From contig CAUWAG010000004.1 in the NCBI GenBank assembly GCA_963556695.1, positions 4,030,001 to 4,094,000 on the forward strand: a stretch of DNA of 64,000 bases, read 5' to 3'. The DNA comes from Anthostomella pinea (taxonomy: Eukaryota > Ascomycota > Sordariomycetes > Xylariales > Xylariaceae). Each line of letters begins with the position of its first letter. Position 1 is the stretch's first letter. Positions 9,601 to 20,936 of the stretch are shown here, piece after piece. Under the pieces are notes generated by a model that did no database searches, was not told where the DNA came from, and saw only the letters and a program-made list of their open reading frames with translations. A program made the position numbers and the translations under genes.

Positions 9601-12600
9601 ATCGATGAAATCGCCTCCGTTTTCGTCAAGTTCCAAGGCCTGAATTATGAGGACGTAGTCTGGGACGAGCCGCCTCCGCGCGACTCTGGAGCTCCTTGGG
9701 ATGCTTTCGAGGCTGCCTACGATGAGTACCTCAACGGTAAATACTTCACCAATATTCCCAACGATAAGATGCGAGAACGAATAGCCGATTACCGGACCCT
9801 CGACTTCGAAAAGGAGTGTGAACTCAAGAGCCAGCCACCTCGTCTCCAGCGTGGGAAGTTGATGGAGTACCAGATCAACGGTGTCAATTTTCTTCTGTTC
9901 AACTTCCACCAGCAGCAGAACGTTATCCTGGCCGACGAGATGGGGCTCGGCAAGACCGTCCAGGTCATCGCATTTATCTCATCTCTGACCCAAGATCAAC
10001 CAAAATGTTGGCCATTCTTGATCGTCGTCCCCAACTCTACTTGCCCCAACTGGCGGCGCGAACTGAAGCAGTGGGCGCCCGAACTCCGAGTCGTCACATA
10101 TCATGGTGGCAAAGCCGCGCAGGATCTGTCTTACAGACACGAGCTTTTCCCTGACGGTTCAAGATCCGGTATGAAGGCCCACGTCGTCATCACGTCCTAT
10201 GAAGCCGCCCAAAACGTCAAGTCCCTCTTCTCAGCTGTCAAGTGGGTTGGATTGATCGTGGATGAAGGCCAGCGGCTGAAGAACGAGGATACTCTGCTTT
10301 ACAAGTCGCTGCAGGAGATGAAAATTCCCTGCAGGATTCTGCTGACAGGTAAGTCACCAGGTTATACGAGTCGTTGCCCTCAAGCCATTGCTAACATAGC
10401 CAACAGGAACCCCCCTGCAGAACAACAAGCGGGAACTGTTTACCCTCCTACAGTTCATTGATCCGAAAAACAACGCTGAAGCGCTTGATGCCAAATATGC
10501 GGAGCTGACCCAGGACAATCTACCAGAGCTACACAAACTCATTAAACCCTACTTTCTACGTCGTACTAAAGCTCAAGTGCTGAAGTTTCTCCCACCCATG
10601 GGACAGATCATTCTTCCTGTCACAATGACAGTTCTGCAAGAGAAGCTTTCAAAGTCTATCATGGCTCGGAACACCGATCTGATCAAGGCTATCGTATCCA
10701 AGCAGAAGATCAAGGCAGGGGAGCGGAAGTCCTTGAACAACATCTTCATGGATCTTCGCCAGTGTCTATGCCACCCATTCTGCTTCAACTCCGGGGTTGA
10801 GGACAAGACGGTGGACAGCGAACAAATGCATCGAAACCTTGTTGAAGCTGCGCCGAAGCTTCTGCTGTTGAACATCATGCTGCCGAAGCTGAAGGAAAAG
10901 GGTCACCGGGTCCTAATCTTCAGCCAGTTCCTCCACTCCCTGACCATCATCGAGGATTTCTTGACTGGCCTAGGTCTAGCACATGCACGGATCGATGGCA
11001 GCTTGTCTGCTCTCGAGAAGCAAAAACGCATTGACGCATACAATGCGCCTAACTCTTCTCTGTTCGCCATGCTCCTCTCGACTCGTGCCGGTGGCGTCGG
11101 CATCAACCTTGCCACAGCTGATACCGTCATCATATACGATCCCGACTTCAATCCTCACCAGGATATCCAAGCTCTCTCCCGCGCTCATCGGATTGGCCAG
11201 AAACGAAAGGTTCTTTGCTTCCAGCTGATGACGAAGAACACCGTCGAGGAAAAGATAATGCAGATGGGAAGGAAGAAGATGGCCCTTGATCATGCGCTTA
11301 TTGAGACCTTGGACGCTGAAGAAGACGCGGTTGAAGATGTGGAGTCAATCTTGAAGCATGGAGCGGCAGCTTTATTCAGTGACGATGCCAAGGACAAAAT
11401 CACGTACGACTCAGCATCAGTCGACAAATTACTAGACCGTAGTGCGCTCGAAAACACTAACACTGGAAAAGACGAGTCTGCCGAGAATCAGTTCTCCTTT
11501 GCCCGTGTCTGGGCTAACGATCAAGGCGCACTGACCTCGAACATGGACGATGCCGTCGACGAAGAATCACCTCAAGAAAACACGAGTATCTGGGAGAACA
11601 TCCTCAAAGTGCGTGAGGAGGAGCACAAGCGTCAGGTCGAATCTCAGCAACGGGAGTATGGCCGTGGCGCCAGACGACGTGGTGCTCAGGGCATTGATTA
11701 CAATAACACCCGAGTAGGTTTCTTGATCGAAGGCCTCGATGGTGACGAGGGATTGACACCAGAACAGCGTCCCGAGCCGGAGAGCGGTGCCTCCGATGTC
11801 GATGAAGACGAACTGTACATCGACAACGACATCGAGGAGGATGACGAGTACGAAAGCGATGGCTACGGCGCGGGCCAGGCCAAGGGAACCAAAGGTACGA
11901 AACGGAAATCCCCTACCACAACGGAGTCCTCAAACAAGAGAACCAAGACAAGTACATGTGTTAACAATGCATCAAGCGACGGTCAACCCGCAGCCCGGCA
12001 CGCTACTACAGGGGCCGAGCCCACAGGCCAGTCAGCCGAACAACGCACCGAATCTGGCGCAAAAGATGCCACACAATCTAACGAGCAACCCGCCCCGGCC
12101 GACTATGCCCCGGCCGACGGTGCCCCAGTCGCGAACGACGCAGCACCCGATGCAGACACAGAATCTGGTCAACAACCCGGCGAACAGGACTCCTCAGCCG
12201 GCATCCCGGCCGCAGCCGCGGATCCTGCCGACGCAAACCCCAGGACCAGTCCTACCGTCCCAGCGGAACTCCATGCAACAGAGTCCTAACTTTGTAGTGT
12301 CGATACCACGCCGCTCGTATGCTTCACTTGCTGGCCAAACTGGTTCAACCCGTTCCCCTTCCCGTAGAGTCGCTCCTGTCCCTGCTCCCGTACGGCTACC
12401 AAATGGCCATACTGTACCTGACGGCTGGGTTGGTGGGGGTTCCCCTTGTGGGCTCTGCAATCGCAACCACTCTACTCACAGTCCTTGCGTCGACCTGCAC
12501 TCGGAGCTCTCGTTGCGAGTGGCCATTGACCTTTTGAGGGCTCGTGGAGACAACCAAGCCGCCCGCTCCGCGCGAGAGTTTCTGACACAGAGACTACGGG

Positions 12601-12635
12601 CTATTACTGGTGGCCGCAGTGCAGCTAAGAGCTGA
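6676..12635 (+). CDS. mit1: Mit1/CHD3-like SNF2 chromatin remodeller with PHD-type zinc region and chromodomains
   Basis: Proposed exons: 6676-7101, 7948-10348, 10407-11894, 11977-12635; 1657 aa, phases agree. Domains in order: acidic N-terminus and a small beta-rich domain spanning the first intron; basic/acidic linker; Cys-rich PHD-like region (from about residue 407, CETC...CQGC...CxxC, then CSIC...CKDC); two chromo-like segments (EYLVKWDGRSHFHDVW; FVKFQGLNYEDVVW); SNF2 ATPase from about 776 with Walker A ADEMGLGKT, DEGQ box (about 913) and LTGTPLQNN (about 940); helicase C from about 1110 with RAHRIGQ (about 1204). A terminal Cys/His motif CGLCNRNH...C lies near 1596-1609. In fission yeast Mit1 remodels nucleosomes in the SHREC silencing complex; that role is inferred. 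The last intron (11895-11976) is the weakest call. Without it the frame ends at 12289 (1569 aa) and the Cys/His end is lost. Confidence 0.82.
7102..7947 (+). other. Unusually long first intron (846 nt) of the Mit1-like gene
   Basis: The donor GTAAGT follows a phase-0 Gln codon and the acceptor CTAACAG precedes GTT GCC TAC. Joining gives a continuous segment, ...VEFDDGRIEQ then VAYDELQEM, of the kind seen in tudor/chromo-like folds. At 846 nt it is far longer than the other introns here (about 50-290). A second acceptor at 7742 (branch CTGAC near 7700) opens 43 codons ending in TAG. Confidence 0.75.
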
Positions 12636-13274
12636 TTTGCGAGCTACTGCTACACATCGCGACTGCTTTCAGAGTGAGAAATCTGGCACTGTTTTCAGAC
12701 TCTAGATAGTTGCTTGTTTGGTCTCATATGGGCTTGATTTGGCAAAGTTGCCCATCAGATAGGTGGTCCATAGGGAAATGCACCTGCTGCAACGAATGAC
12801 GGCCCATGCTTGCATTTTGTGACCAAGACATGTTCTTTGTGCTGTCCAACTAACTGTTTATAGGCCGTTTGTCACGTGGGAAACACAAGACAAGAACTGC
12901 AGGTAACCGTTGTGGATGCATCTAACCTTATTTGAGGTTTCTCAGCAAACGGTCGTGATGGCAACTGGGCCTTGCTTGTCGGATTGCTCGACGGAGTCGG
13001 CTGAGGGCTCTTTTCTTTTTTGGGGGCTATAATATCCCTTCGCAATGTCGAGACCTGCCTGTCCTTCATCTCATCTTGAACACCAGATCCTGCAGCATCA
13101 TCCCAAGCCGTCTCTGATCTCGTACTCTTGCGATTCTGCAGCCAGCGGTGCTGATCCGGGTCCACGGCGGTATAGATAGCGCGCGTGCCCATCGGTGCCC
13201 GTTTGCTTCGTTTATTTCTCTAATATTTCATTGACTGATTGACGTCCTCGCCGGGCAGCTGGTGCTCGTTCACC
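12636..13274. other. Intergenic between Mit1-like and CCCH genes
   Basis: 3' flank of the remodeller and 5' leader of the CCCH gene. The open frames on the minus strand have no domain support. Confidence 0.45.
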
Positions 13275-15977
13275 ATGGACCATCCTCTGCCCAGCGCCCC
13301 CGGCCCGACCGTCAACTCCCCATCCGACCTGTCCTACTCCTCGGGGCCCTCTCGCACTTCCACGCGAAACACCTCTCCTGACTCTATTGCCGCCGTCTCC
13401 CGTCACTCTTCTCCCCTCCTAGATCTGAACCTGAAGGCCCCTATAGAGCACACGCCCAACACCTTGCTCGAGCCCCAAACGAACATGGACCGAAACCCCT
13501 TCCAGTCTGTCAACGAGCGCCGAAGCAAGCTCGTCACGGATCGGGGCACCACGACGCCGTTCCAGCAGCAAGAGCAACAGCCGTTGCAGCCTCAGGCTAT
13601 ACGCTCCGGCGTACAGCCGCTTGGTCCTACTCGCAGCCTCACTTCTTCCAACTGGAGAGCTCACCCAATGGATGATATGTTGCCCCAATCTCGCAACATG
13701 TACAGCCCCTTCGACTCGCCCAGCGCCCATCACCACATGCAGCAGCAGCAGGAGCATGGCGCTTTTCGGTCTACATCGTACCCCAGCCCTCGACCTGACC
13801 ATCTCCAGCACCACCATACTTCCAACATCATGCCCTACAGTCCGAGCCTGGACACCTTCTCGGACGCCCAGCTCGACGCCAGCTATGCCTACTGTTACGA
13901 TCGGGGCAACGGCGTCTACACTCGACTGGTCCCTGCTGACATGCTGCCTCCGCTGCGAGATTTGCCGATGACCCAGCAGGGCTGTTCTGGCATGATCGTG
14001 CTTCCGCTGCCTCGTGCCATGCCTCCAAACGGACGGTCAAGCAACAGCGAGCCGGCCGTCACGAGAGTAAGTACCTGTTTCTTTCGCAGTCTATATTCTT
14101 CCTCCTCTCCTTTCCGGGACTGTCTATACTAAGGGGTTGAGCAGAGCCCTCCTACGACTCCCACTTCGCCTACGGATACCATACAGGTAAGTTTGGTTCG
14201 GTGAGCTCTGTTCAACTCAAGCTTTGGATATACAAGTACATAATGCACGATATCGGGACTATCAAAGCCATGTTCCTTCCTTGGCAGACTCGCTGGGGCT
14301 TGCTGTGCTGGTAGAGCTGCCGTAGCAGGAATACCTCGCAGTTGAAGCCAGTACAAACGCAGCTCTGGGAAGCTATCTCCATATGTTGAAGCCAGACATC
14401 CCCTGAACCATCTGCAATAACTCTCGGCGCTGTTACCCCTATTCCACGAGCAAAGACTAACACGCTTCATCTTCACAGTCCCGAATCGACAACATCGTCG
14501 GCTCGACCCCACCGACGCCGACGCACCACCAGCTGACCTCGCCCTCCGGCACCACCACCCCGGGCGGCACGGGACCCGGATCCGCCTCGGGCTCGCAGTT
14601 CTACTCCCATTCGCACGGTCACTCTCACTCGCACTCCCTCTCGCACTCACACCCGGGCGGAGGTGGCGGTGGTATCGGAGGTCCCGGCCAGCGGCGCCCC
14701 AAGATCTACTGCGACAAGTGGGTGCACGAGGGCGTGTGCGCCTTCACGCAGCAGGGCTGCAAGTACAAGCACGAGATGCCGTTCGACAAGGTCACGCAGC
14801 ACCAGCTGGGCCTATTCCACGGGTTCCCCGCCTGGTGGAAGAAGCACCAGGCCGACCTGGCGCGGCAGCGCGAGGTGCCGCTTGTGGAGAGCGGTCCTGC
14901 TTCGGGAGGTGCGAGTGGTGGTGGTGCTGGTGGTAGTGGTGGAGGCTCGGGGGGCTTGGGAATAGGTGATGAGTCGAGAATGGGCGGGGAGCGGTATCTG
15001 GGACGCAGTGGCGGCGGCGGTGGTGGTGGTCTTGGTCCTGGCCCTAACTCAGGCGCTAGTATGGGTGGTGGTGGCGGTGGTGTTCCATCAGGAGGAGGAG
15101 GCGGCGGTGGTACTGACAGCAACAACATCGGCGGAAGTGCTGGAGGACAAGGAAGCGACATGAGCACCCGAGGCGTGAACATGGGCTCCGAGCCCGGCAA
15201 CCAGCTCCTATGGCGTCGCAGCGGCGAGTACACCAACACCAGCGATCCGCAGATCTCCCTGGGTCCGCCCCCGTCCGTCGGTCGAAGCACCGGCCTGTCG
15301 CGCCCCGGAGGCGTGGGCCCCGGCGTCAGAAACCCAATAGGTATGTACCACCACCGCAGCAGCAACAGCACGCCCGTCTCCCGGTTGTCCCACCATCCTA
15401 ACCCTGTTCTCGTTCCTCCCCTTCCGCCTCCTCTTCCAGCGCAACTGCATCCCTCCCTTCGACTACCTGTCTCCGTCGCTCCCTTCTCTCAACCGCAGGC
15501 AGCACCAAGCCCGCAGTACCAGCAGCGAGACCATCTGATGACGAATAATCTTGCCCCCCTCCAGTATCCTACGGCTCGCCCTTCGGCCCCATCGCCCCTC
15601 CGCCTCGCTCTGCTCCGACGGCAGCACCGGCACCGCATCCTGCGGGAGCTCCGACCTCAGATGCCGCTGCATCCTTCCAGCAGGTCGGCGGCGGCGGCGG
15701 AGGAGGAAAGGGACCTTCCCAGCATCAACAGCAGCACCAGCAGAGTCCGGCTCTGCAGGCTCTACAGGCTGGCATCAGCGGCATCGGCCATACCCACAAC
15801 CACGGCAACAACAGCGGCAACGGCAACATCCCCACCGCGAACCCCTATTCTTCGCTCGAGGCCCTGGATGAGGACGGCGGCGCCGGCGGCAACATCAACA
15901 ATGCCGCGGACGATGCCGGAGGTGATGGACATGGCGATGGACATGGAGCGGGAGGCAGCGGCGCGCGGCTGAGCTAG
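13275..15977 (+). CDS. CCCH-type zinc-finger protein with Gly-rich and His-rich low-complexity regions
   Basis: Proposed exons: 13275-14066, 14145-14186, 14479-15340, 15565-15977; 702 aa, phases agree. The start is chosen for its CACCATGG context; an in-frame ATG at 13239 is possible. The N-terminal half is Ser/Pro/Gln/His-rich and disordered. A His/Ser run precedes one zinc finger of spacing C-x8-C-x6-C-x3-H (CDKWVHEGVCAFTQQGCKYKH), followed by a conserved-looking GLFHGFPAWWKKHQ segment. Then come long Gly-rich tracts and an acidic, Gly/His-rich C-terminus. CCCH fingers usually bind RNA, so post-transcriptional regulation is a guess. Introns 2 (292 nt) and 3 (224 nt) are long for this genome. 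Retaining intron 3 leaves the frame open to 15972 with a different C-terminus. Confidence 0.78.
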
Positions 15978-16813
15978 GTTGGCATTGCGAAGATCGAAGG
16001 GGGACGGATGAGTGAGTGAGGAACGGACGAAAGGAGAAAAACATGTTGCCTCATGCGAGGACGGAATGGGGAGGTAGTCTCCGGCAGGGGTGCTGCAGAA
16101 GGCAGTGGTGAGGACCTCTGGACACTTGCCCCGATTGGAAAAGCATATAAGGGGCTAGGATCTCGAAACGAGAGAAAATCGGGAGGTTGCATGTGTGCAG
16201 GATCGTCGTTGTCGTTGTCATTTTCGGTGCGCTTGGGTTAGACTTGCTGGTTTTTACCCCTATTCCCCTTCCCATTCCCCTTCCACTTCCATTCCTACAC
16301 CCCTATCAATCTTGCCTGCTGATCTATTACCTCTATTACACATTCCCCTATCTGCCTTCGTGTCCTTCCCAACATTTCCCCTTCTCAACTACATACAATC
16401 ACTCACTCAGGCGTTTCGGTTCGAGTCTTTCGATCGCGGCTGCTCAGCGCGCCCGACAGACATCCCTTCTTCACACCCTTCGACCTCTGGTTAAGACCAA
16501 ATCATCTGCGACGATAGCGCTTGCTTTTCTACGGGCGTTTTGCGGACGAGTGGCAACCAGTGCAAAGAAAAAGCCAAAAACATACTTGGCCGGCAGGGGC
16601 GGAATGAATGAATGAATGAATGATTGTATTATAGACAAGCAGCACCCACAGGTGCAGATCGCATGGGCTACTTACCAGTAATGGGGGTCATGACATGACA
16701 TAGCATGATAATGAATAACGAAGACATGGTCGTTTTCTCTTTGCACTTTCCTCTCACTGAGCGAGTACATTGCACTGCCGGGATTTGTGCCCATCTTGTC
16801 GTACCTGGACTAC
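15978..16813. other. Intergenic between convergent genes
   Basis: This region holds the 3' ends of the CCCH gene (+) and dihydroorotase (-). A short (GAAT)n run lies at about 16601-16623, and pyrimidine-rich tracts lie at 16250-16390. No gene was seen. Confidence 0.5.
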
Positions 16814-18423
16814 TTACTTCCACTCGACGCTCCACGTCGTCTTGCCCCTTCTGAATGGCACGACTTCCAAGCCGTCGCCCTTGACCGAGTCAATAATCAC
16901 CTCCTCGCCCTTGCGAAGTGTGATCCTCTCGTTCTTGGGGTTTGAGACGCCGTAGAACTTCCGGCCGTAGTCTGAGAGGAAACCTTGGAGCAGTTCGGGT
17001 GTCACGTCTGAGGACTTGATGTCTCCTCGCTCGACGGCTTCCTCGAGGGCTGTCAGGACTAGCTGGCATGCGCTGTGTTCTCTGTGTAAGTAAAGTTGTC
17101 ATGTAGCAGGGACCCCGCCAAAACCCTGTCTCTTTGGCAGAGAGGTTATATTGACTTACTAGGGCTGAGTGAAGACACCAGCAGCGGTATTACCCGCACC
17201 CTTCTTCGCGCTCGACAGATCATGAGGCGCCGAATCCGTCCCCAGGAAGAACTTACCCTTGCTCTGGAGCAGGGCCCGTAGCAAGGCCAGGCGGTCGTGG
17301 GGTAGCTAGACAGTCACACAAGACGGTTAGACTCGATTCAGCTCGAATCCCCACGCCATTCCTCGTGCAACACCGGACGCAAGTCGCAAAAAATCTCCGA
17401 CGTTCGATCAGACACAGTGACAGATGACATCCCAGTCAGGTAGGGGTTTCAGTGGTGGTAGGTGATGGGGAACGCGGGTCACGGGTCACGGCGTGACGCA
17501 GGGTAGCATAGCGTAACGTACCTTGGCAACGGGCTTGCAGTAGCAGAAGACGTCGCCTGCCCAGTCGTCCACTGTCAGGAAGAGGTGGTGCGCTGTGATG
17601 GTGCCTACGACGGTGTCGCCGCAGCTGCGTACGGCTTGGACGGCTTCGGCGGTTGTGCAATCTGCTGTGTGTCAATGTGCTACTCTTTGTGTCGAGGAAA
17701 TTGTCGAGTATCTTTGGTAGACAATGATGGAGCCCAGAGACGAAGGATATGATGGAGATAGAAGACATGGGAAATCGAACATACTAGAAAACTATCAGCC
17801 CCTATTCTACATATTATGCCTTGACCAGAAACACGAACGCCGCGAGGTCGAAAAAGGGGTAGTCTTGGCAATGCTTACCGCTCCAATACAATCTTTAGCT
17901 TGGGAAACTTCTGGTGGATGCTAATGAGCGTCGGGAGGAACTTGGACTCTGCATTGAGGATCGTAGTTCCCTGTTTGTGATCCGAGGGGCACTCCCCGTG
18001 GAGGTTGAGAACAAGGCCTGCCTCCTGCATGGCCTCGAAGAGTAGGTAGAACGGCTCATACGACAGCACGCCAGACGCGCTGTTCGTAGTGACTCCCGCG
18101 GGGTAGCTCTTGACGCCCACGATCCCAGCCTCCTTCGCCTCGCGTATGATGTCCTTTTCTCCTCCGCGCTCGAGGAAGGTCTCGTGCAGGTACAGGGTCA
18201 TGAGGTAGTCGACGCTGGAGTCAAGCTTCTGCAGCGCGGCCTTGTACTCCAGGGCCCGGGCCACCGTGGTCACGGGCGGCACCAGGTTCGGCATGACGTA
18301 GACCTGGTTCACGCCGCCCTGCCGGATGGTGGGCACGATGGTGTCCTTCATGGCGCCATCGCGCAGGTGCACATGGAAGTCTGCGCCTGCGGGGATGTCC
18401 AGGGATGCGAAGCGGAGGGGCAT
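16814..18423 (-). CDS. URA4: Dihydroorotase (pyrimidine biosynthesis), with an unresolved splice junction
   Basis: Four exons read as 18423-17879 or 17880, 17661-17522, 17305-17160 and 17072-16814; about 362 aa, the usual size for PyrC-type dihydroorotase. It interconverts carbamoyl-aspartate and dihydroorotate in de novo pyrimidine synthesis. Metal-site residues visible: His17 and His19 in DFHVHLRDG, Lys105 (carboxylated in the family) in GVKSYPAG, His142 in LNLHGE, and Asp252 in TDSAPHD. The fourth histidine, expected in LE-H-CTT, falls exactly on the exon 1/exon 2 junction. The canonical GT donor at 17878 leaves one base too many and throws exon 2 out of frame; ending exon 1 one base earlier restores the histidine but needs a GG donor. 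The other junctions are canonical and in phase. Confidence 0.88.
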
Positions 18424-18816
18424 GATGAAGGGGTGTCTGATGTTTAATCTGACATCAACTTGGATGAAGCTGTACGTTTAGATTTGAGGGAAGTTGGATC
18501 TAAAGGAAAGAGAGGCTCCTTTCTCCAATGAAATATGTCAACGACGATAATTTTGGGGTCCGTTTTGATGAGGTGAGGAGGCTCCTTCCTTGGCTGCAGG
18601 TACCAATTTGGGACGGTACGAAGAACGTGGTTGGTGGGGCTGATCTTGGTTTGGTAACAACAGGTCATTGGCTGCTACCACCAACGACTCATCTAATGAA
18701 CGCCTCATGTCACCCTTGTTTCATAGGCAAAAAGACACCAGGTGGCAGGAAAGCTATTTGCGGGAGCCGGAGAAGAACACGCAGAGCCAGGCAGAAGAAT
18801 GGCAAAATGGTAATTT
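18424..18816. other. Promoter side of dihydroorotase and 3' flank of tRNA-Gly
   Basis: About 390 bases without a supported gene. The open frames here overlap the tRNA and lack domains. Confidence 0.45.
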
Positions 18817-18899
18817 TGCGTTGGCGGGGATTCGAACCCCGGTCTCAAGCTTACACCACAGATGGAAGGCTAGAATGATAACCCCTACACTACCAACGC
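18817..18899 (-). tRNA. tRNA-Gly (TCC) with short intron
   Basis: The minus strand shows acceptor GCGTTGG/CCAACGC, all seven pairs matched; D arm with GTAGGGGTTATCA; anticodon stem CTAGC and loop CTTCCA(A) giving anticodon TCC; and T arm CGGGG-TTCGAAT-CCCCG. About 11 nt between position 37 and the 3' anticodon stem GCTTG fit an intron. The stem has one T:T mismatch at 28:42. A loosely placed T run lies downstream. The amino-acid call rests on the loop alignment and resemblance to fungal tRNA-Gly. Confidence 0.85.
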
Positions 18900-19445
18900 T
18901 TGTACTCAGGCTGTATTAGTAACCCGGATTGTTGAAAGCACCGGAAAAACGCAATACTATATACACCAACCGCATTTAGTGGGTCGCTCCTTCCTCTTTG
19001 CATTTTTGGGCACGCCTGGGCCCTGGCGCCTTCTCAAGTGGGTAGGTGCCTGCCAGCGAGAGCCATCGATAGCCGGTGCTCTGAGGAAAGAGCGGCTTTT
19101 CGATCTCACCTTACAGCAGCCACCTGAGTCCCTAGCCTGCCCGAAAGAGCAGCTCCTTTTGCCTTCTCTCCAATCGCTGTTAACCTTATTGCCTGTAAAG
19201 TGCCCCTCACCACGGCCTCACCAATGCCCCGCACCGGCACCCTTCTCACACGACTCCTACCTGGTCAACACTGTCGCCCAGCAATAACCTGTCTGACCAA
19301 GCCCGCTTTCTATAAGACGTTGACAGCATCTGTTCTCCCCTCTACTAGTCCCTCCTCTACCTCGAATCTCCGTGTCGGTCCATTCCCATACGCAGCCCGC
19401 AGAACCTACCTCACACCCGCCATCCAAACCCACCAAGCCCGCAAG
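18900..19445. promoter_or_regulatory. Upstream region and possible N-terminal extension of DUG1
   Basis: Contains the DUG1 promoter and leader. The coding frame stays open upstream from 19446 to an ATG at 19200. The added 82 residues are rich in Thr/Ser/Pro/Arg and poor in acidic residues, like a mitochondrial presequence. Confidence 0.5.
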
Positions 19446-20936
19446 ATGGCTCCCCAGCTCGACGGCTTCTTCGCCGAGGTCGACAAGCAGTCGACATACT
19501 TCATCGACCGTCTCGCCAAGGCCGTTGCCATCCCCTCCGTATCTGCCGAGCCTGCGCGCCGTCCCGATGTCGTGCGCATGGGCGAGTTCCTGGCCTCCGA
19601 GCTGAAGAACCTCGGCGCCAGCGTAGAGATGCGCCCCTTGGGCAAACAGCCTGACCACCCCGAACTCGATCTGCCGCCCGTCGTGCTCGCGCGCTACGGT
19701 AGCGACAAGAATAAGCGAACCATCCTCGTCTACGGCCACTACGACGTGCAACCTGCCGAGAAGAGCGATGGCTGGGCCACCGAGCCCTTTACCTTGACGG
19801 TGGGCGACGACGGCCGCATGTTTGGACGGGGCAGCACTGATGACAAGGGCCCTGTCCTAGGCTGGCTAAATGCCATCGAGGCCCACCAGAAGGCTGGTGT
19901 GGACTTCCCTGTCAACCTTCTGATGTGTTTCGAGGGCATGGAGGAGTACGGATCCGAAGGCTTGGACGAGCTAATCGAAAAGGAGGGCAAAGGCTACTTT
20001 GCCGATGCCGAGGCTGTCTGCATCAGTGACAACTACTGGCTCGGTACCGAGAAGCCTTGCCTGACCTACGGTCTCAGGGGGGTCAACTACTACAGCGTCG
20101 AGGTCTCCGGGCCAGGAGCCGATCTGCACAGCGGAGTGTTCGGTGGCACCGCCCAGGAACCCATGACGGACCTGGTGCGCATTCTCGGCAGCTTGGTAGA
20201 CACAGATGGCAAAATCCAGATCCCGGGTATTGCCGAGCAGGTAGCGCCGGTGACCAAGGAGGAAGAGGCCCTATACGACGGCATTTCGTTCACGATGGAG
20301 AACCTGCACGAGTCGCTCGGCTCCAAGACCACTATCTTTGAGGACAAGAAGCCCACGCTCATGGCGCGGTGGCGATACCCGTCGCTCTCCATCCACGGCG
20401 TTGAGGGTGCTTTCTCGGCACCGGGCGCGAAGACCGTCATCCCGGCCAAGGTCATTGGCAAGTTCTCGATCCGTACTGTACCCGACATGGAGATCGAGAA
20501 GACCAACGAGTGTGTATACAAGTACGTCAACGATGTGTTTGCGAAGCTTGGCAGCAAGAACTCCATGAAGGTCTATGCGCAGCACACCGGCAAGTGGTGG
20601 GTTGCGAGCCCGAACCACTGGAACTTCCGCGCTGCTGGAAAGGCAGTTGAACGCGTTTGGGGCACTAAGCCCGACTTCACGCGCGAAGGTGGAAGGTGAG
20701 TCTCTCGGGTTGAGTCCCTTGTTGAGGATAGACAGCGACTGACCGTTATTCACAGCATTCCTGTCACTCTCACGTTCGAGCAAGCAACTGGCAAGAACGT
20801 CCTCTTGTTGCCAATGGGCAGCTCAACAGATGGCGCACACAGCATAAACGAAAAGCTTGACAAGCGAAACTACATCGAGGGCATTAAACTTCTGGGCGCA
20901 TACCTGCACTACATCGCTGAGGAAGTCCAGGAATAA
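19446..20936 (+). CDS. DUG1: Cys-Gly metallodipeptidase Dug1 (M20 family)
   Basis: Exons 19446-20695 and 20756-20936 (GTGAGT donor, CACAG acceptor, phases agree) give 476 aa, close to yeast Dug1 (481). It hydrolyses Cys-Gly and other dipeptides in glutathione breakdown, in the cytosol. Visible M20 features: [12 protein letters not shown] with the first metal His and Asp, [10 protein letters not shown] with the bridging Asp, [11 protein letters not shown] with the catalytic Glu pair, CISDNYWLG, and [13 protein letters not shown] of the dimerisation/lid region. Exon 2 supplies the conserved end (SIPVT...[13 protein letters not shown]). An upstream in-frame ATG at 19200 would add 82 aa resembling a mitochondrial leader and give 558 aa. 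Confidence 0.93.

Noticed and set aside
14706..15371. Pro/Leu-rich minus-strand frame opposite the CCCH gene
   Set aside because: Mirror of the Gly-rich coding strand; no independent support.
15500..15516. 17-nt micro-exon within intron 3 of the CCCH gene (acceptor CGCAG, donor GTACCA)
   Set aside because: Would shift the last exon into the less natural frame; direct joining of 15340 to 15565 gives a coherent Gln/Gly/Asn-rich end.
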